Origin: an uncultured Desulfobacterales bacterium
GTDB lineage: Bacteria > Desulfobacterota > Desulfobulbia > Desulfobulbales > Desulfocapsaceae
Reading direction: 5' to 3'
Assembly: GCA_937915545.1 (NCBI GenBank)
Contig: CALGIJ010000026.1
Span: 37,008-101,007, forward strand
DNA length: 64,000 bases
The notes beneath the pieces were generated by a model. The model saw nothing but the letters and a program-made list of their open reading frames with translations. It was not told the origin of the DNA and did no database searches. The first letter of the stretch is position 1; every line of letters begins with the position of its first letter. Below, in pieces: positions 27,691 to 37,509 of the stretch. Both the position numbers and the translations under genes were made by a program.

Positions 27691-28322
27691 CGCTGCCCTC
27701 CACTGTCGCCGGCCGGGGTCGTCTGGGCGATGAAGCGGCGCAGGGAGTCCTCCACCCCCTGCAGCTGGCCTATATCACCAGCCTGGCGGGCGAACTTGGC
27801 CAGGTCGGCAAGGCGCAGCAGCCGCAGCAGCTCCCCGCGCCACTCCTGCAGCCACTCCTCCCCCAGGGCCTGCAGGGCGCCCTCGAGCTCGCCGCGGGTC
27901 TGGCGGGTCGAGGGCAGGGAGAAGCGCAGCTCGAGGTAGCGGCGCAGGATGTGGTCGGTGCGCTGCAGGTAGCCGAGGCTGTCGCCCTCTTCGCGGAGCG
28001 GGACGGCGGCGTCCAGCGCCTGCAAGGCCTCTTCCCAGGGGAGGATGGCGGTAACGGGCGCTTTTTGTCGCCCTCGCCGGCGCCACAAGAGGAAGACGGC
28101 GAGGAGGATGAGCAGCCCCAGCAAGACCGCCAGACCGATGCCGAGTACGGGGAAGTTGCCGGCCAGCGGCAGCGGGCCGTGGATCTCGCGCAGGCCATCG
28201 GCGGCGGCAAGGGTCGTCGTCGTCGCCTGGCCGACCCCCGTGGCGGGGGTGCCGCCCAGCGCTGGGCTTGCCGAGGCGAGGAGCAGGAGGAGCGTTATGG
28301 AGGGTCGCCTGCTGCCGCTCAT
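27687..28322 (-). CDS. Bat operon membrane protein, DUF4381-like
   Basis: 211 residues from an ATG at 28320-28322. Signal-like N-terminus (ITLLLLLASASPALG), a membrane helix (VLGIGLAVLLGLLILLAVFLLWRRRGRQK) and a cytoplasmic helical domain (LPWEEALQALDAA, YLQRTDHILRRYLELRF). This matches the small protein that sits between the DUF58 and BatA genes in many moxR operons. Function unknown. Overlaps both neighbours by 4 bp. Confidence 0.75.
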   Translation of the reverse strand: MSGSRRPSITLLLLLASASPALGGTPATGVGQATTTTLAAADGLREIHGPLPLAGNFPVLGIGLAVLLGLLILLAVFLLWRRRGRQKAPVTAILPWEEALQALDAAVPLREEGDSLGYLQRTDHILRRYLELRFSLPSTRQTRGELEGALQALGEEWLQEWRGELLRLLRLADLAKFARQAGDIGQLQGVEDSLRRFIAQTTPAGDSGGQR

Positions 28323-29247
28323 GTCGCTCGCCCCTGTCTGGCGTGGAAAAAGGAGAGGAGGTGCGGCAGGTAAGGGCTGTCGGTGCGCAGGTCGAGGCGG
28401 TCGATGCCGGCGGCGGCGAGGGTTTTGGCGAGCAATCGGCGCCGCTCTTCGGCAAGCAGCCGATAGCGTTGGCGTAGCCCGCTGTCGGAGGTGTCGAGCT
28501 CGACCTGCAGCCCGCTTTCCGCGTCTTCCAGGGTCAGCAGGCCGACGTCGGTGAGTTCCAGCTCGCGGGGGTCGGCAACGGTGACGGCGATGAGGTCGTG
28601 GCGCCGCGCGCTGATCTGCAGCTTTGGGCGCAGCTGGGTGAGCTGTTCGTCGAAGTTGCCGGGCAGGCAGAAGTCGGAGATGAGAAAGGCGACGCAGCGA
28701 CGCCTGACGACGCGGCTGACGAAGTCGAGGCCGACGCCGATATCGGTCTGGCGGCCCTGCGGCCGGAAATAGAGGATCTCGCGGATGAGGCGGAGGATAT
28801 GACCGCGACCCTTTTTCGGGGGGATGTAGAGCTCGATGTCGCCACTGAACAGCACCAGACCCACCTTGTCGTTGTTGCGCACCGCCGAGAAGGCGAGTAC
28901 CGAGCCGACCTCGGCCATCAGCTCGCGCTTGCTGCGGCTCCCCGAGCCGAAGTCGCCGGAGGCGCTGATATCGATGAGCAGCATAATGGTCAGCTCGCGT
29001 TCCTCGGCGAACTTCTTGACATGGGGGATGCCGGTGCGGGCGGTGACGTTCCAGTCGATATCGCGCACTTCGTCGCCGGCGACGTACTCGCGCACCTCGT
29101 CGAAGTTCATGCCCCGGCCCCGGAAGACTGAATGGTAGCTGCCGGCCAGGCTGTCGTTGACGAGGCGTCGGGTGCGCACCTCGATCTGCCGCACCGTGGC
29201 GAAGATCTCCCGGGGCAGGCCCCCGTTGTCCCCCGTGGTGGAGAGGG

Positions 29248-29251
<4 letters not shown>
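28319..29251 (-). CDS. DUF58 domain protein of the MoxR/Bat operon
   Basis: 310 residues from the ATG at 29249-29251. The motif GSYHSVFRGRGMNFDEVREYV with GDEVRDIDWNVTARTG is the DUF58 signature, followed by a VWA-like fold with DISASGDFG. No transmembrane segment is seen. DUF58 proteins travel with MoxR ATPases as probable client adaptors. Overlaps moxR and the next gene by 4 bp each. Confidence 0.93.
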
Positions 29252-30306
<1,055 letters not shown>

Positions 30307-30677
30307 GAGTGGTCCGAGGGGTTGATGGTTGTCGTTGATGGCTGCCGTTACTGGACATCGGCGACCTCTGCCGCCAGCCCTTGCCCTGGGCGGGGTGCAA
30401 GCGCCGCGTCGCTGGCCGGTGCCGGGGGCGTCGTCTCCGGCCGCTTTCCCGCATCGCGGCGAGAGGGCGTCCTTCGCCGGAGCCTATGGAGCGACTATAC
30501 GCGCTCTACATTACCGCAGCCTTGCGTCAACATTACAAAGCTGTAATCTTTGCTGCGCGAAGACGTCGCGTGTATTTTCCTTTGACAAAAAGGGGGAATA
30601 GGTCATTGTTGCCGCAGACCCGCTGCCATTCGGCCGCTCTCCCCCTGCCGGGCCACCCTTTTCCGCCGATCCCGCCC
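30307..30677. other. Intergenic region between divergent moxR and the acetyltransferase gene
   Basis: About 370 bp. The part near 30500-30600 becomes A/T-richer and holds a small perfect inverted repeat (ATTACA 30532-30537 / TGTAAT 30542-30547, 4-bp spacer) and a TTGACA at 30581-30586. It probably carries the promoters of both genes, but no hexamer pair is clear enough to call. In-frame sequence upstream of 30678 is not protein-like. Confidence 0.4.
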
Positions 30678-31703
30678 ATGCCGCAGCTTTATCTCCAGGA
30701 ATACGCAAAACACCTCGCCGGCAGGCGGGTGGGCATCGCCTGCCGCGAGGGGATCCTGCGCGACCACCTGGCGGAGATCGTCGCCGACCTCAAGTTCCTC
30801 GGGCGCATGGGCATCGTCGTCACCCTCTTTCACAATCTCCCCAACCGCTTCGCCAATCAGAAGCTGCAGAAGGAGCTGGAGCGCAAGCTGCCCGCGGCCG
30901 GGGTGGTTCGTGTGGTTCCGGAGGTGGATTTCTACCGCGCCGTGCTGCACCACCCCGAGCCCTTCGACAAGCTGATCTTCCTCGAGCGGCGCCCGCTCAT
31001 CGACAAGTCAGGCAACAGGATCAACGCCTTGACCACCTCCAGGCTGCGCCAGTCGCTGGCCGAGTTCGGCGACGCCATTGCCAACGTCAACTTCCGCGAT
31101 GCCATGAACCGCATCTGCGAGATGATTGAGGCCGGCTCCTGCGACCGCGTCCATATCCTCCCCGCCGGCCGCGACACCATCAAGCACGAGCTGTTCACCG
31201 TCGAGGGCAGCGGCACGATGATCGCCAACAACTTCACCGAGGAGTTCCGTCGCGTCGCCACCGACGATGAGGTGGCCATCGTCGCCCGCATCCTCGCCAG
31301 CTACAAGCGCAGCGGCTTCCTCAAGCCCCGTGGCAAGGACTATCTCGACCGCCACCGCCACCACTTCTTCGTCACCGTCATCGACGGCATCGTCGTCGGC
31401 TGCGTCGAGGAGAAGCCCTTCGACGAAGAGACCGTCGAGCTTGGCGCCCTGGCCATCTCCACCCGCTTTCGCAACCAGCGCGTCGGCGTCTATACGGTCA
31501 ACGCCTTCATTCACACCATGCGCGCCGCGGGCTTCCGCCGCTTCATCTCGCTGACCCGCAACCCGCGGCTGCAGGAGCTCCTGCAGCGGCTCGGCTTCGT
31601 CGCCGGCGACCGTCCCGAGTACCGGCGTCGTCAGGAGCAGAGCCCGGGGGTGCCGCTCTTCTACCGCGAGGGCGCCGGGGAGGAGCCACCCCCCAGTTTC
31701 TAG
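30678..31703 (+). CDS. N-acetylglutamate synthase-like protein (degenerate amino-acid-kinase-like domain plus GNAT domain)
   Basis: 341 residues from the ATG at 30678. Residues about 1-170 resemble a shortened amino-acid kinase fold (VADLKFLGRMGIVVTLFHN, VHILPAGRDTIKHELFTVEGSGTMI), and the C-terminal third is a GNAT domain (FFVTVIDGIVVGCVE, ELGALAISTRFRNQRVG, SLTRNPRLQELLQRLGF). This order is that of ArgA-type synthases, which make N-acetylglutamate for arginine synthesis; the pathway's ArgB, D, F, G and H lie 10 kb downstream. The kinase-like half is much shorter than in E. coli ArgA, so catalytic and feedback properties may differ. Confidence 0.75.
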   Translation: MPQLYLQEYAKHLAGRRVGIACREGILRDHLAEIVADLKFLGRMGIVVTLFHNLPNRFANQKLQKELERKLPAAGVVRVVPEVDFYRAVLHHPEPFDKLIFLERRPLIDKSGNRINALTTSRLRQSLAEFGDAIANVNFRDAMNRICEMIEAGSCDRVHILPAGRDTIKHELFTVEGSGTMIANNFTEEFRRVATDDEVAIVARILASYKRSGFLKPRGKDYLDRHRHHFFVTVIDGIVVGCVEEKPFDEETVELGALAISTRFRNQRVGVYTVNAFIHTMRAAGFRRFISLTRNPRLQELLQRLGFVAGDRPEYRRRQEQSPGVPLFYREGAGEEPPPSF

Positions 31704-31839
31704 CCGGCCGCCAGAGCCCCTTCCCGCGCCGCAGCCGACTTCTTTTCTTCAAAAACCTCTGGCGACATGGTAGGAAAGGGCGGAACGACACCGCCCGGAG
31801 ACTTCTCCCGGCGCCAACCTCATAACTCAGGGAGATCTC

Positions 31840-32376
31840 GTGGACGAGAAGAACATTACCAAAGTATTGGTCTCCGAGGAGGAGATCCGCGAGACGGTGG
31901 CCCGTCTCGGCGCCGAAATCACCGCCACCTACCAGGGGCTGGAGAGAGAGCTGATGGTCATCGGGCTGCTGCGCGGCTCCTTCATCTTCATGGCCGACCT
32001 GGTGCGGCGCATCAAGGTGCCGCTGGTGGTCGATTTCATGACCGTGTCCAGCTACGGCGACGGCACGGTGAGCAGCGGCGACGTCAAGGTGGTCATGGAC
32101 CTCGACTCCTCCATCGAGGACCGCGACGTTCTTCTCGTCGAGGATATCGTCGATACCGGGCGCACCTTCGCCAAGGTCATCCGCATGATGCGCAACCGCA
32201 ACCCGCGCTCGCTCAGGGTGTGCACCTTTCTCAACAAGCCCGAAGCGCGGGTGGTGGACATCCCCCTCGATTTCTGCGGCGTGCACATTCCCAACGAGTT
32301 CGCCGTCGGCTACGGCCTCGACTACGCCCAGGGCTACCGCCATCTCCCCTATGTCGGCGTGCTGCAGCCCGACTGA
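31840..32376 (+). CDS. hpt: Hypoxanthine(-guanine) phosphoribosyltransferase
   Basis: 178 residues from a GTG start preceded by GGGAG. The PRPP-binding motif VLLVEDIVDTGRT is intact, as are the early GLLRGSFIFMADL and the DFMTVSSYG loop. It salvages hypoxanthine/guanine to IMP/GMP. Single gene, convergent with the TRAP operon. Confidence 0.96.
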   Translation: MDEKNITKVLVSEEEIRETVARLGAEITATYQGLERELMVIGLLRGSFIFMADLVRRIKVPLVVDFMTVSSYGDGTVSSGDVKVVMDLDSSIEDRDVLLVEDIVDTGRTFAKVIRMMRNRNPRSLRVCTFLNKPEARVVDIPLDFCGVHIPNEFAVGYGLDYAQGYRHLPYVGVLQPD

Positions 32377-32448
32377 GGGGTCTGCGGCCGACGGGCGGCG
32401 CCGACCCACCTCATTGCCGCCTTCCTGCCCGTTTTTCTCGCTTCGACT

Positions 32449-33711
32449 TCAGCCGAACAGGGTGATGAGCGCCGTGCTCAGCACCGGCAGGTAGGTAATG
32501 AGCAGCAGGGTGACGAAGAGCAGGAGGAGGAAGGGCAGGGTGGCGAAGCACAGCTCGGTGATCCCCTTCTCGAATCGGTAGGAGGCGAGGAAGAGGTTCA
32601 TGCCCACCGGCGGGGTGCAGTAGCCGATCTGCAGGTTGGTGAGGAAGACGATGCCGAGATGGATCGGATCGATGCCATAGCCCAGGGCGATGGGCAGGAT
32701 GAGCGGCACGATGAGCACCAGGGCGGAGAAGATGTCGAGCATCGCCCCGACGACGAGGAGAAAGAGGTTGAGCAGCAGTAAAAAGGTATACTTGTCGTCG
32801 ATATACTGCTGAATGAAGGAGAAGAGGCGCGTCGGCACCTCCTGGTCGATGAGGTAGTTGGTGGAGGCCATGGAGGTGGCGAGGACGACGAAGATGCCGC
32901 CGAAGAGCATCATCGACTTGGCCAGCACCGTCGGCAGCTGGCGCAGCGGAATGTCGCGGTGGACGAACATCTCGACGAGCAGCACGTAGAGGGCGGTCAC
33001 CGCCGCCGCCTCGCCGGGGACGAAGACGCCGCCGTAGATGCCGCCAAGCAGCAGCACCGGCAGGGGCAGTTCCCAGGCGATATTCTTCAGGCCTTGCCAC
33101 ACCTCGGCGCCGCTGCGGCGCGGTCGTTTCTCGCGGCGCGGGCTCTTGACTACCGCATAGCCGATGAGCAGAGCGAGCATGAGCAGGCCGGGGAGGATGC
33201 CGGCGAGAAAGAGGTGGTCGATGCGCGTCTCGGCGATGACCCCGAAGAGGATCAGCGGCAGGCTCGGGGGAAAGAGCAGGCCGAGGCTGCCGGAGGAGGT
33301 GATCAGCCCCATGGAAAACTTCTCGTCGTAGCCTTCGGCGAGGAGGGCCGGGAGGAGGAGTCCGCCGAGGGCGAAGATGGTCACCCCGGAAGCCCCGGTA
33401 AAGGCGGTGAAGACGGCGCAGACGAGGAGCGAGACCACCGCCAGGCCCCCTGGCAGCCAGCCGAGGAAGACGCGCGAGAACTCCAGCATCCGACCCGGGG
33501 CGCGGCTCTCCGAGAGGAGGATGCCGACGAAGATGAACAGCGGCAGCGCGACCAAGAGCGGGGTGTCGGCGAGGCGGGCCATCTCGATGACCACCACCGA
33601 GACGTCGATGCCGGCCGAGGAGAAGGACAGCAGGGCCAGCGCCCCGATAACCAGAAAGAGCGGCGTGCGCAGCAGGGCCAGGCAGAAGATGAGGGTCTTG
33701 AGGATGCTCAT
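32449..33711 (-). CDS. dctM: TRAP transporter large permease, DctM family
   Basis: 420 residues from the ATG at 33709-33711, overlapping the dctQ stop by 4 bp. Twelve or so hydrophobic segments with DctM motifs: LFIFVGILLSESRAPGRMLEF, SGVTIFALGGLLLPALLAEGY, GSLGLLFPPSLPLILFGV and the C-terminal NLQIGYCTPPVGMNLFLAS. It is the sodium-coupled transport subunit, working with DctQ and the periplasmic binding protein. Substrate is probably an organic acid, not determined. Confidence 0.94.
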   Translation of the reverse strand: MSILKTLIFCLALLRTPLFLVIGALALLSFSSAGIDVSVVVIEMARLADTPLLVALPLFIFVGILLSESRAPGRMLEFSRVFLGWLPGGLAVVSLLVCAVFTAFTGASGVTIFALGGLLLPALLAEGYDEKFSMGLITSSGSLGLLFPPSLPLILFGVIAETRIDHLFLAGILPGLLMLALLIGYAVVKSPRREKRPRRSGAEVWQGLKNIAWELPLPVLLLGGIYGGVFVPGEAAAVTALYVLLVEMFVHRDIPLRQLPTVLAKSMMLFGGIFVVLATSMASTNYLIDQEVPTRLFSFIQQYIDDKYTFLLLLNLFLLVVGAMLDIFSALVLIVPLILPIALGYGIDPIHLGIVFLTNLQIGYCTPPVGMNLFLASYRFEKGITELCFATLPFLLLLFVTLLLITYLPVLSTALITLFG

Positions 33712-34196
33712 GGCGTGGCGCCGCTGGTTGTGCCGGACAGCAGGTCGCGCAGCCGCAGCACCAGCAGCAGGCAGGACTTGACGGCGATGAGGGCGAAGGC
33801 CAGGGGGAAGATGGCGTTCCAGACCCACAGCGGCAGGTCAAGCGGACCCTGCCCGCCAGATTCGATCTCCCCGGAAAGGAAGAGCCAGCCGGCCCAGGTC
33901 AGCCCGGCAGCGGCGAGGCAGCTGAAGAGCTGCACCACCACATCGAGATAGGGCGTCACTGCCGCCGGCAGACGTCCGCCGAAGAGGTCGATGGCGATGT
34001 GCTTGCCCTGGCCGGTGGCGGCTACCGCACCGAGCAGCCCGGACCACAGGACCAGGTAGCGGAGCAGCGGGTCGATCCATAGCAGGCCGCCGGAGACCGC
34101 GGTGCGCAAGAAGATCTGCACGCAGGCGAGGACGATCATCGCCGCCAGCAGCAGGCACAGCACAGCTTCCTCGATATTCTCGAGGAAGGGCGGCAT
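33708..34196 (-). CDS. dctQ: TRAP transporter small permease, DctQ family
   Basis: 162 residues with four membrane helices. NIEEAVLCLLLAAMIVLACVQIFLR at the N-terminus and LLRYLVLWSGLLGAVAATGQGKHIAIDL are typical DctQ segments. The ATG at 34194-34196 is used here; a GTG overlapping the dctP stop (GTGA, about 36 bp upstream) is an alternative that would couple translation. Confidence 0.9.
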   Translation of the reverse strand: MPPFLENIEEAVLCLLLAAMIVLACVQIFLRTAVSGGLLWIDPLLRYLVLWSGLLGAVAATGQGKHIAIDLFGGRLPAAVTPYLDVVVQLFSCLAAAGLTWAGWLFLSGEIESGGQGPLDLPLWVWNAIFPLAFALIAVKSCLLLVLRLRDLLSGTTSGATP

Positions 34197-34228
34197 GAGG
34201 CTGCTGCCCTGCAGGGATCGAGGGGAGG

Positions 34229-35257
34229 TCACTTGCCGCTCCCTGCCGGCCCCTTGGTGCGGAACTCTTCCAGCAGGGCCACGGTGCGGTTGTAGATGTC
34301 CTGCGACATGGCCTCGGGGATGAGCTGCTCTACCAGCTGCTGCCGTTTCTCGCGCAGCTCGCGCAACATGGCATCGTCGATCTTCTCGAAGCTGATACCC
34401 TGCTGTACCATCACCCGGCGCGAGTCTTCGTTGCTGCTGCGTGTCTTGGCGAGGAGTATGGGGAAGTGGGTAGCTGCCGCCTGGTGCACGATCTGCTGCT
34501 GCTCCTGGCTGAGGGCGGAGAACTTCTTGCTGTCGAGGGCGAAGGCGCCATAGGCGTAACCGTAAGGAACGTCGATGACGTGGGTCGCCTTGGTGAACCA
34601 CTGCAGGACGATGGCCCCGTAGAGGGAGTTGTACACCGTCTCCACCAGGCCGCTCTGCAGCGAGGGGAGCACGTCGGGGATGGACAGCTGAATCGGGGTG
34701 ATGCCAAGGTTCTGCAGATAGTTTTCCGAGATGGGGTCCCCGGAGGGGCTCCAGTTCTTTGATTGCCGCAGCTCGTCGAGGGTGGTGATGGACCTGGTCG
34801 ACATCGAATAGATGAAACCTACCTCGGTGACGGCGATCAGCTCCAGCTCCTTTTCGTGAAAGCGTTCGCGGAAGGTGGGCTGCAGGCCGGCGACGACATG
34901 GTCGACTTCCTCGTAGGAGGAGAACAGCGACGGCAGGGCGAGGATACGGAAATCGGGGACCACCGTGGCCATGCCGGTCATGGTGAAGCCGCCGCCGTGC
35001 AGCTGGCCGACGCGCATCTTGCGGAACATCGCCTGGTCGTCGCCCATGACCCCGCCGGCATAGATGCGAAAGCCCACCGCTCCGCCGGTTTTTTCGGTGA
35101 CTTCCTTGGCGAAGTTCTCGAACTGCTCCACCCACACCGACCCGGCCGGGGCCAGGCTGGCGATCTTGAAGAGGTGTTTCGGGGTGGCGGCCTGGAGCTG
35201 CTGGCCGCAGGCGAGCAGCAGGGTGACGGCGAGGAGGAGGGTGGCGATGCGCTGCAT
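34229..35257 (-). CDS. dctP: TRAP transporter substrate-binding protein, DctP family
   Basis: 342 residues with a signal peptide (ATLLLAVTLLLACGQQLQA, possibly a lipoprotein-like LACG). Mature DctP motifs: LFKIASLAPAGSVWVEQFENFAKEV, GGVMGDDQAMFRKMRVGQLHGGG, and the FTKATHVIDVPYGY ligand region. It delivers substrate to DctQM, encoded next. It sits between the TatT-like gene and the permeases. Confidence 0.94.
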   Translation of the reverse strand: MQRIATLLLAVTLLLACGQQLQAATPKHLFKIASLAPAGSVWVEQFENFAKEVTEKTGGAVGFRIYAGGVMGDDQAMFRKMRVGQLHGGGFTMTGMATVVPDFRILALPSLFSSYEEVDHVVAGLQPTFRERFHEKELELIAVTEVGFIYSMSTRSITTLDELRQSKNWSPSGDPISENYLQNLGITPIQLSIPDVLPSLQSGLVETVYNSLYGAIVLQWFTKATHVIDVPYGYAYGAFALDSKKFSALSQEQQQIVHQAAATHFPILLAKTRSSNEDSRRVMVQQGISFEKIDDAMLRELREKRQQLVEQLIPEAMSQDIYNRTVALLEEFRTKGPAGSGK

Positions 35258-35290
35258 GGGGAGCTCCGTCGGAAGTGGTTTGGCGGTGGC

Positions 35291-36151
35291 TTAGTCGAAA
35301 TAGTTTTCGGCTAGTAGGCGTTTAGCCCGGTTGACGGCGATGCGGTTGCTCAAGCCGAATTCCCGGGCGCTGGCCAGGGGGAAGGCGAGGACCTCCTGGA
35401 GGAGGCGGTCGTGCAGCTCGCGGTCCATGGTCGAGCGGGCCAGTGTTGCCGCACAGGTGGTGTGGACGAGGAGAAAACGCCGTTCGGATAGCTCCAGGGC
35501 CTTGTCGAAGTGGCGTCTGCTCAAGTCGGGTCGGCCGCCGAGCTGCTCGGGGCGCGCGGCGTACAGGGCGCCAAAGAAGAGGTGGGCCGCTCCGCCCTGA
35601 TAGGCTTCATCGAGTTCCAGTACGCGGGCCATGATCTTTTCGATGACTACCAGGTCGGCGATAGCCGCCGGGGCCCCTTTCTGGCCCATCACCCAGCCGA
35701 GCCAGGCGTAGGCCCCCCAGAAGGCGGAAGGTACGTCGCTGGCATCGAGCGCTGCCAGCCGTCGCGCGAAATCGACGCCAGCGGGGTTGTCGATGGGCAG
35801 CAAGGGCCGCAGCAGGTTCCTGCCATAGTTCTTGGCCTTGTCGTTTATTGCCGCGATGCGTTCGTCGCTGCCGCCGCACTCCTCGAGGGCGGTGGCGTAG
35901 GCGCTGTAGGACTGGGCGGCGATGAGCAGCAGGTTCTCGTCGTCCGGGGATGAGACCAGCATGCTGTCGAGCATGAGGAGGTAGGCTGGGGCCCCCTCGC
36001 AGACCAGCGCGATGTCTTCCTGTTGCTGCAGGTTGCCTACCGCCGGCTTGATCACCGTGCCGGTGAGGATGCGGGCGCAGGAGGACAGGCCGCAGCAGAG
36101 GATGATGACGAGTAGAGAGGCCAGGAACCTGGCGGCCGAACGGGTGAGCAT
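35291..36151 (-). CDS. TRAP-associated TPR lipoprotein, TatT family
   Basis: 286 residues from the ATG at 36149-36151. Lipobox at LSSCAR after a hydrophobic signal. The rest is helical with LLLIAAQSYSAYATALEECG, FWGAYAWLGWVMGQKGAPAAIADL and GAAHLFFGALYAARPEQLGGRPDLSRRHFDKALEL, matching TatT (treponemal Tp0956-like), a trimeric TPR protein that binds the DctP-type protein. Position directly upstream of dctP supports that partnership. Confidence 0.8.
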   Translation of the reverse strand: MLTRSAARFLASLLVIILCCGLSSCARILTGTVIKPAVGNLQQQEDIALVCEGAPAYLLMLDSMLVSSPDDENLLLIAAQSYSAYATALEECGGSDERIAAINDKAKNYGRNLLRPLLPIDNPAGVDFARRLAALDASDVPSAFWGAYAWLGWVMGQKGAPAAIADLVVIEKIMARVLELDEAYQGGAAHLFFGALYAARPEQLGGRPDLSRRHFDKALELSERRFLLVHTTCAATLARSTMDRELHDRLLQEVLAFPLASAREFGLSNRIAVNRAKRLLAENYFD

Positions 36152-36352
36152 AGGGACTCCCTCGGGCGGGTGGCGGGGACGGCGGTGGCGGAGATAGCCA
36201 GCAGGCACAAATCGGCAAGGATTGTACTTAGCTGGCGGCGCTTTGGCAATGGGAACTTTCCCTCGCCGACCGGGCCGCTGCCGGCCACGGGGCGGCAGGG
36301 GGAGCTCTCGCCAGCCGCCCGGAAGAGGCGGCCGGCGAGGAATGAGGGAGGC

Positions 36353-37324
36353 TTACTGGCGCTGCTCGAGGGCCTTGGGAAGGACCTGGTTGAGGGCTTC
36401 GAGGGCCTTCTGGGTGGCGAGGATCGCCTCATGCATGGCAGTGTTGGCGTTCTCTTCCCTGGCGGTCGCGGGCGGCTCCGCGGGCAGGACGGCGGCGGCC
36501 GACTCGTGCTCCAGCCGGCGGGTCGCTTCCTCGGTGGCCTTGACCATTTTCTGGGTGGCGACGACGAGCTGCTTGGTGACCATGACCATGTCGTTGGTGG
36601 CTTCGACCATCTTTTCCATGGACTCGGCGAGATCGTCGTCGGGGGCTGTGTCGAACTCGGCCAAGGGCTCGGGCTGACCCGGGTCGAGGTCGGCGGGACC
36701 CTCGGCCATGCCCGGATGACGAACGAATGCTCGACCGCAGGGCATCACCACTACATCTTCCGGCAGCGGGGGATGCTGAGCGCCCATATGCGGACAGGGA
36801 TGCACCTGCGGCTGGAAGCAGGGTGCGTCGGCGGGGATGTGGCTTCTCGGCACCACCATGCCACAGGGCAGGGTGACGAGGTCGCTGGCTGCCTCTGCCG
36901 GCTGTCCTTCCTCGGGGGGCTGCGCCGCTGCTTCGGCGGGAGGCGGGGCGGTCTCGGCGCCGGGTGCGGCCGGTTGTTCGGTGACGGCCGCAGTCGAAGG
37001 TGCCTCGACAGCTTTCTCCGTTGCCCTGGGTTGTTCAGCGGGAGCGGCGGCGGCCTCCTGCTTGGTTCCTGCTTCCGCCGGGGCCTTGTCGGCGGCAACC
37101 GGCGCCACGGCTGGTTGCGCGGCCTGTTTCTGTTTGGCCAGCTGTGCGGGCTTCTTCTGCTCTGCCGGGGCGGGGGCCTGTTTCTGCTCTGCTGGGCCGG
37201 CGGGCTGCTGTACGGCGCTGGTGGTCACCTGACTCTTCTTCTCCTCGGCCTTCTCGGTGCTGTCGGGGCCGCAGCCGTAGACCAGCAGGTAACAGGCGAC
37301 AAGAACTATGAAGGCGTATTTCAT
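36353..37324 (-). CDS. Pro/Ala/Gln-rich lipoprotein with Cys-Gly motifs
   Basis: 323 residues with AAGGAG upstream of the ATG. Signal peptide ends in a lipobox (LLVYGC). Residues about 20-150 are low-complexity Ala/Pro/Gln/Lys/Glu. Then come two similar cysteine motifs (TLPCGMVVPR and VMPCGRAFVRHPGM) flanking a Cys/His stretch (DAPCFQPQVHPCPHMG), and a helical coiled-coil-like C-terminus (MEKMVEATNDMVMVTKQLVVATQKMVKATEEATRRL). I do not recognise the family. Envelope localisation is likely. Confidence 0.75.
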   Translation of the reverse strand: MKYAFIVLVACYLLVYGCGPDSTEKAEEKKSQVTTSAVQQPAGPAEQKQAPAPAEQKKPAQLAKQKQAAQPAVAPVAADKAPAEAGTKQEAAAAPAEQPRATEKAVEAPSTAAVTEQPAAPGAETAPPPAEAAAQPPEEGQPAEAASDLVTLPCGMVVPRSHIPADAPCFQPQVHPCPHMGAQHPPLPEDVVVMPCGRAFVRHPGMAEGPADLDPGQPEPLAEFDTAPDDDLAESMEKMVEATNDMVMVTKQLVVATQKMVKATEEATRRLEHESAAAVLPAEPPATAREENANTAMHEAILATQKALEALNQVLPKALEQRQ

Positions 37325-37509
37325 CGTGGCACTCTCCTTGTGCAAAAAGTAATCGAGTCGCCTCGGCCATGCCCCCTCCTCTCTTCCTGGAGGATATGGC
37401 CGAGGCGTGCTTCGGCTCGGTTGCGGTCGGTGGCGGGCCCGCCTCCCCGGCGGGCCGCCCTGTCGGCAGTACTCACTGCGGCAATACTATCACACATCGC
37501 CCGGCATTT

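Noticed and set aside
37330..37350. TGGCAC-N-TTGTGC on the plus strand near the lipoprotein start, resembling a sigma-54 site
   Set aside because: The distance between GG and GC is 12 bp rather than 10, and it points away from the gene.
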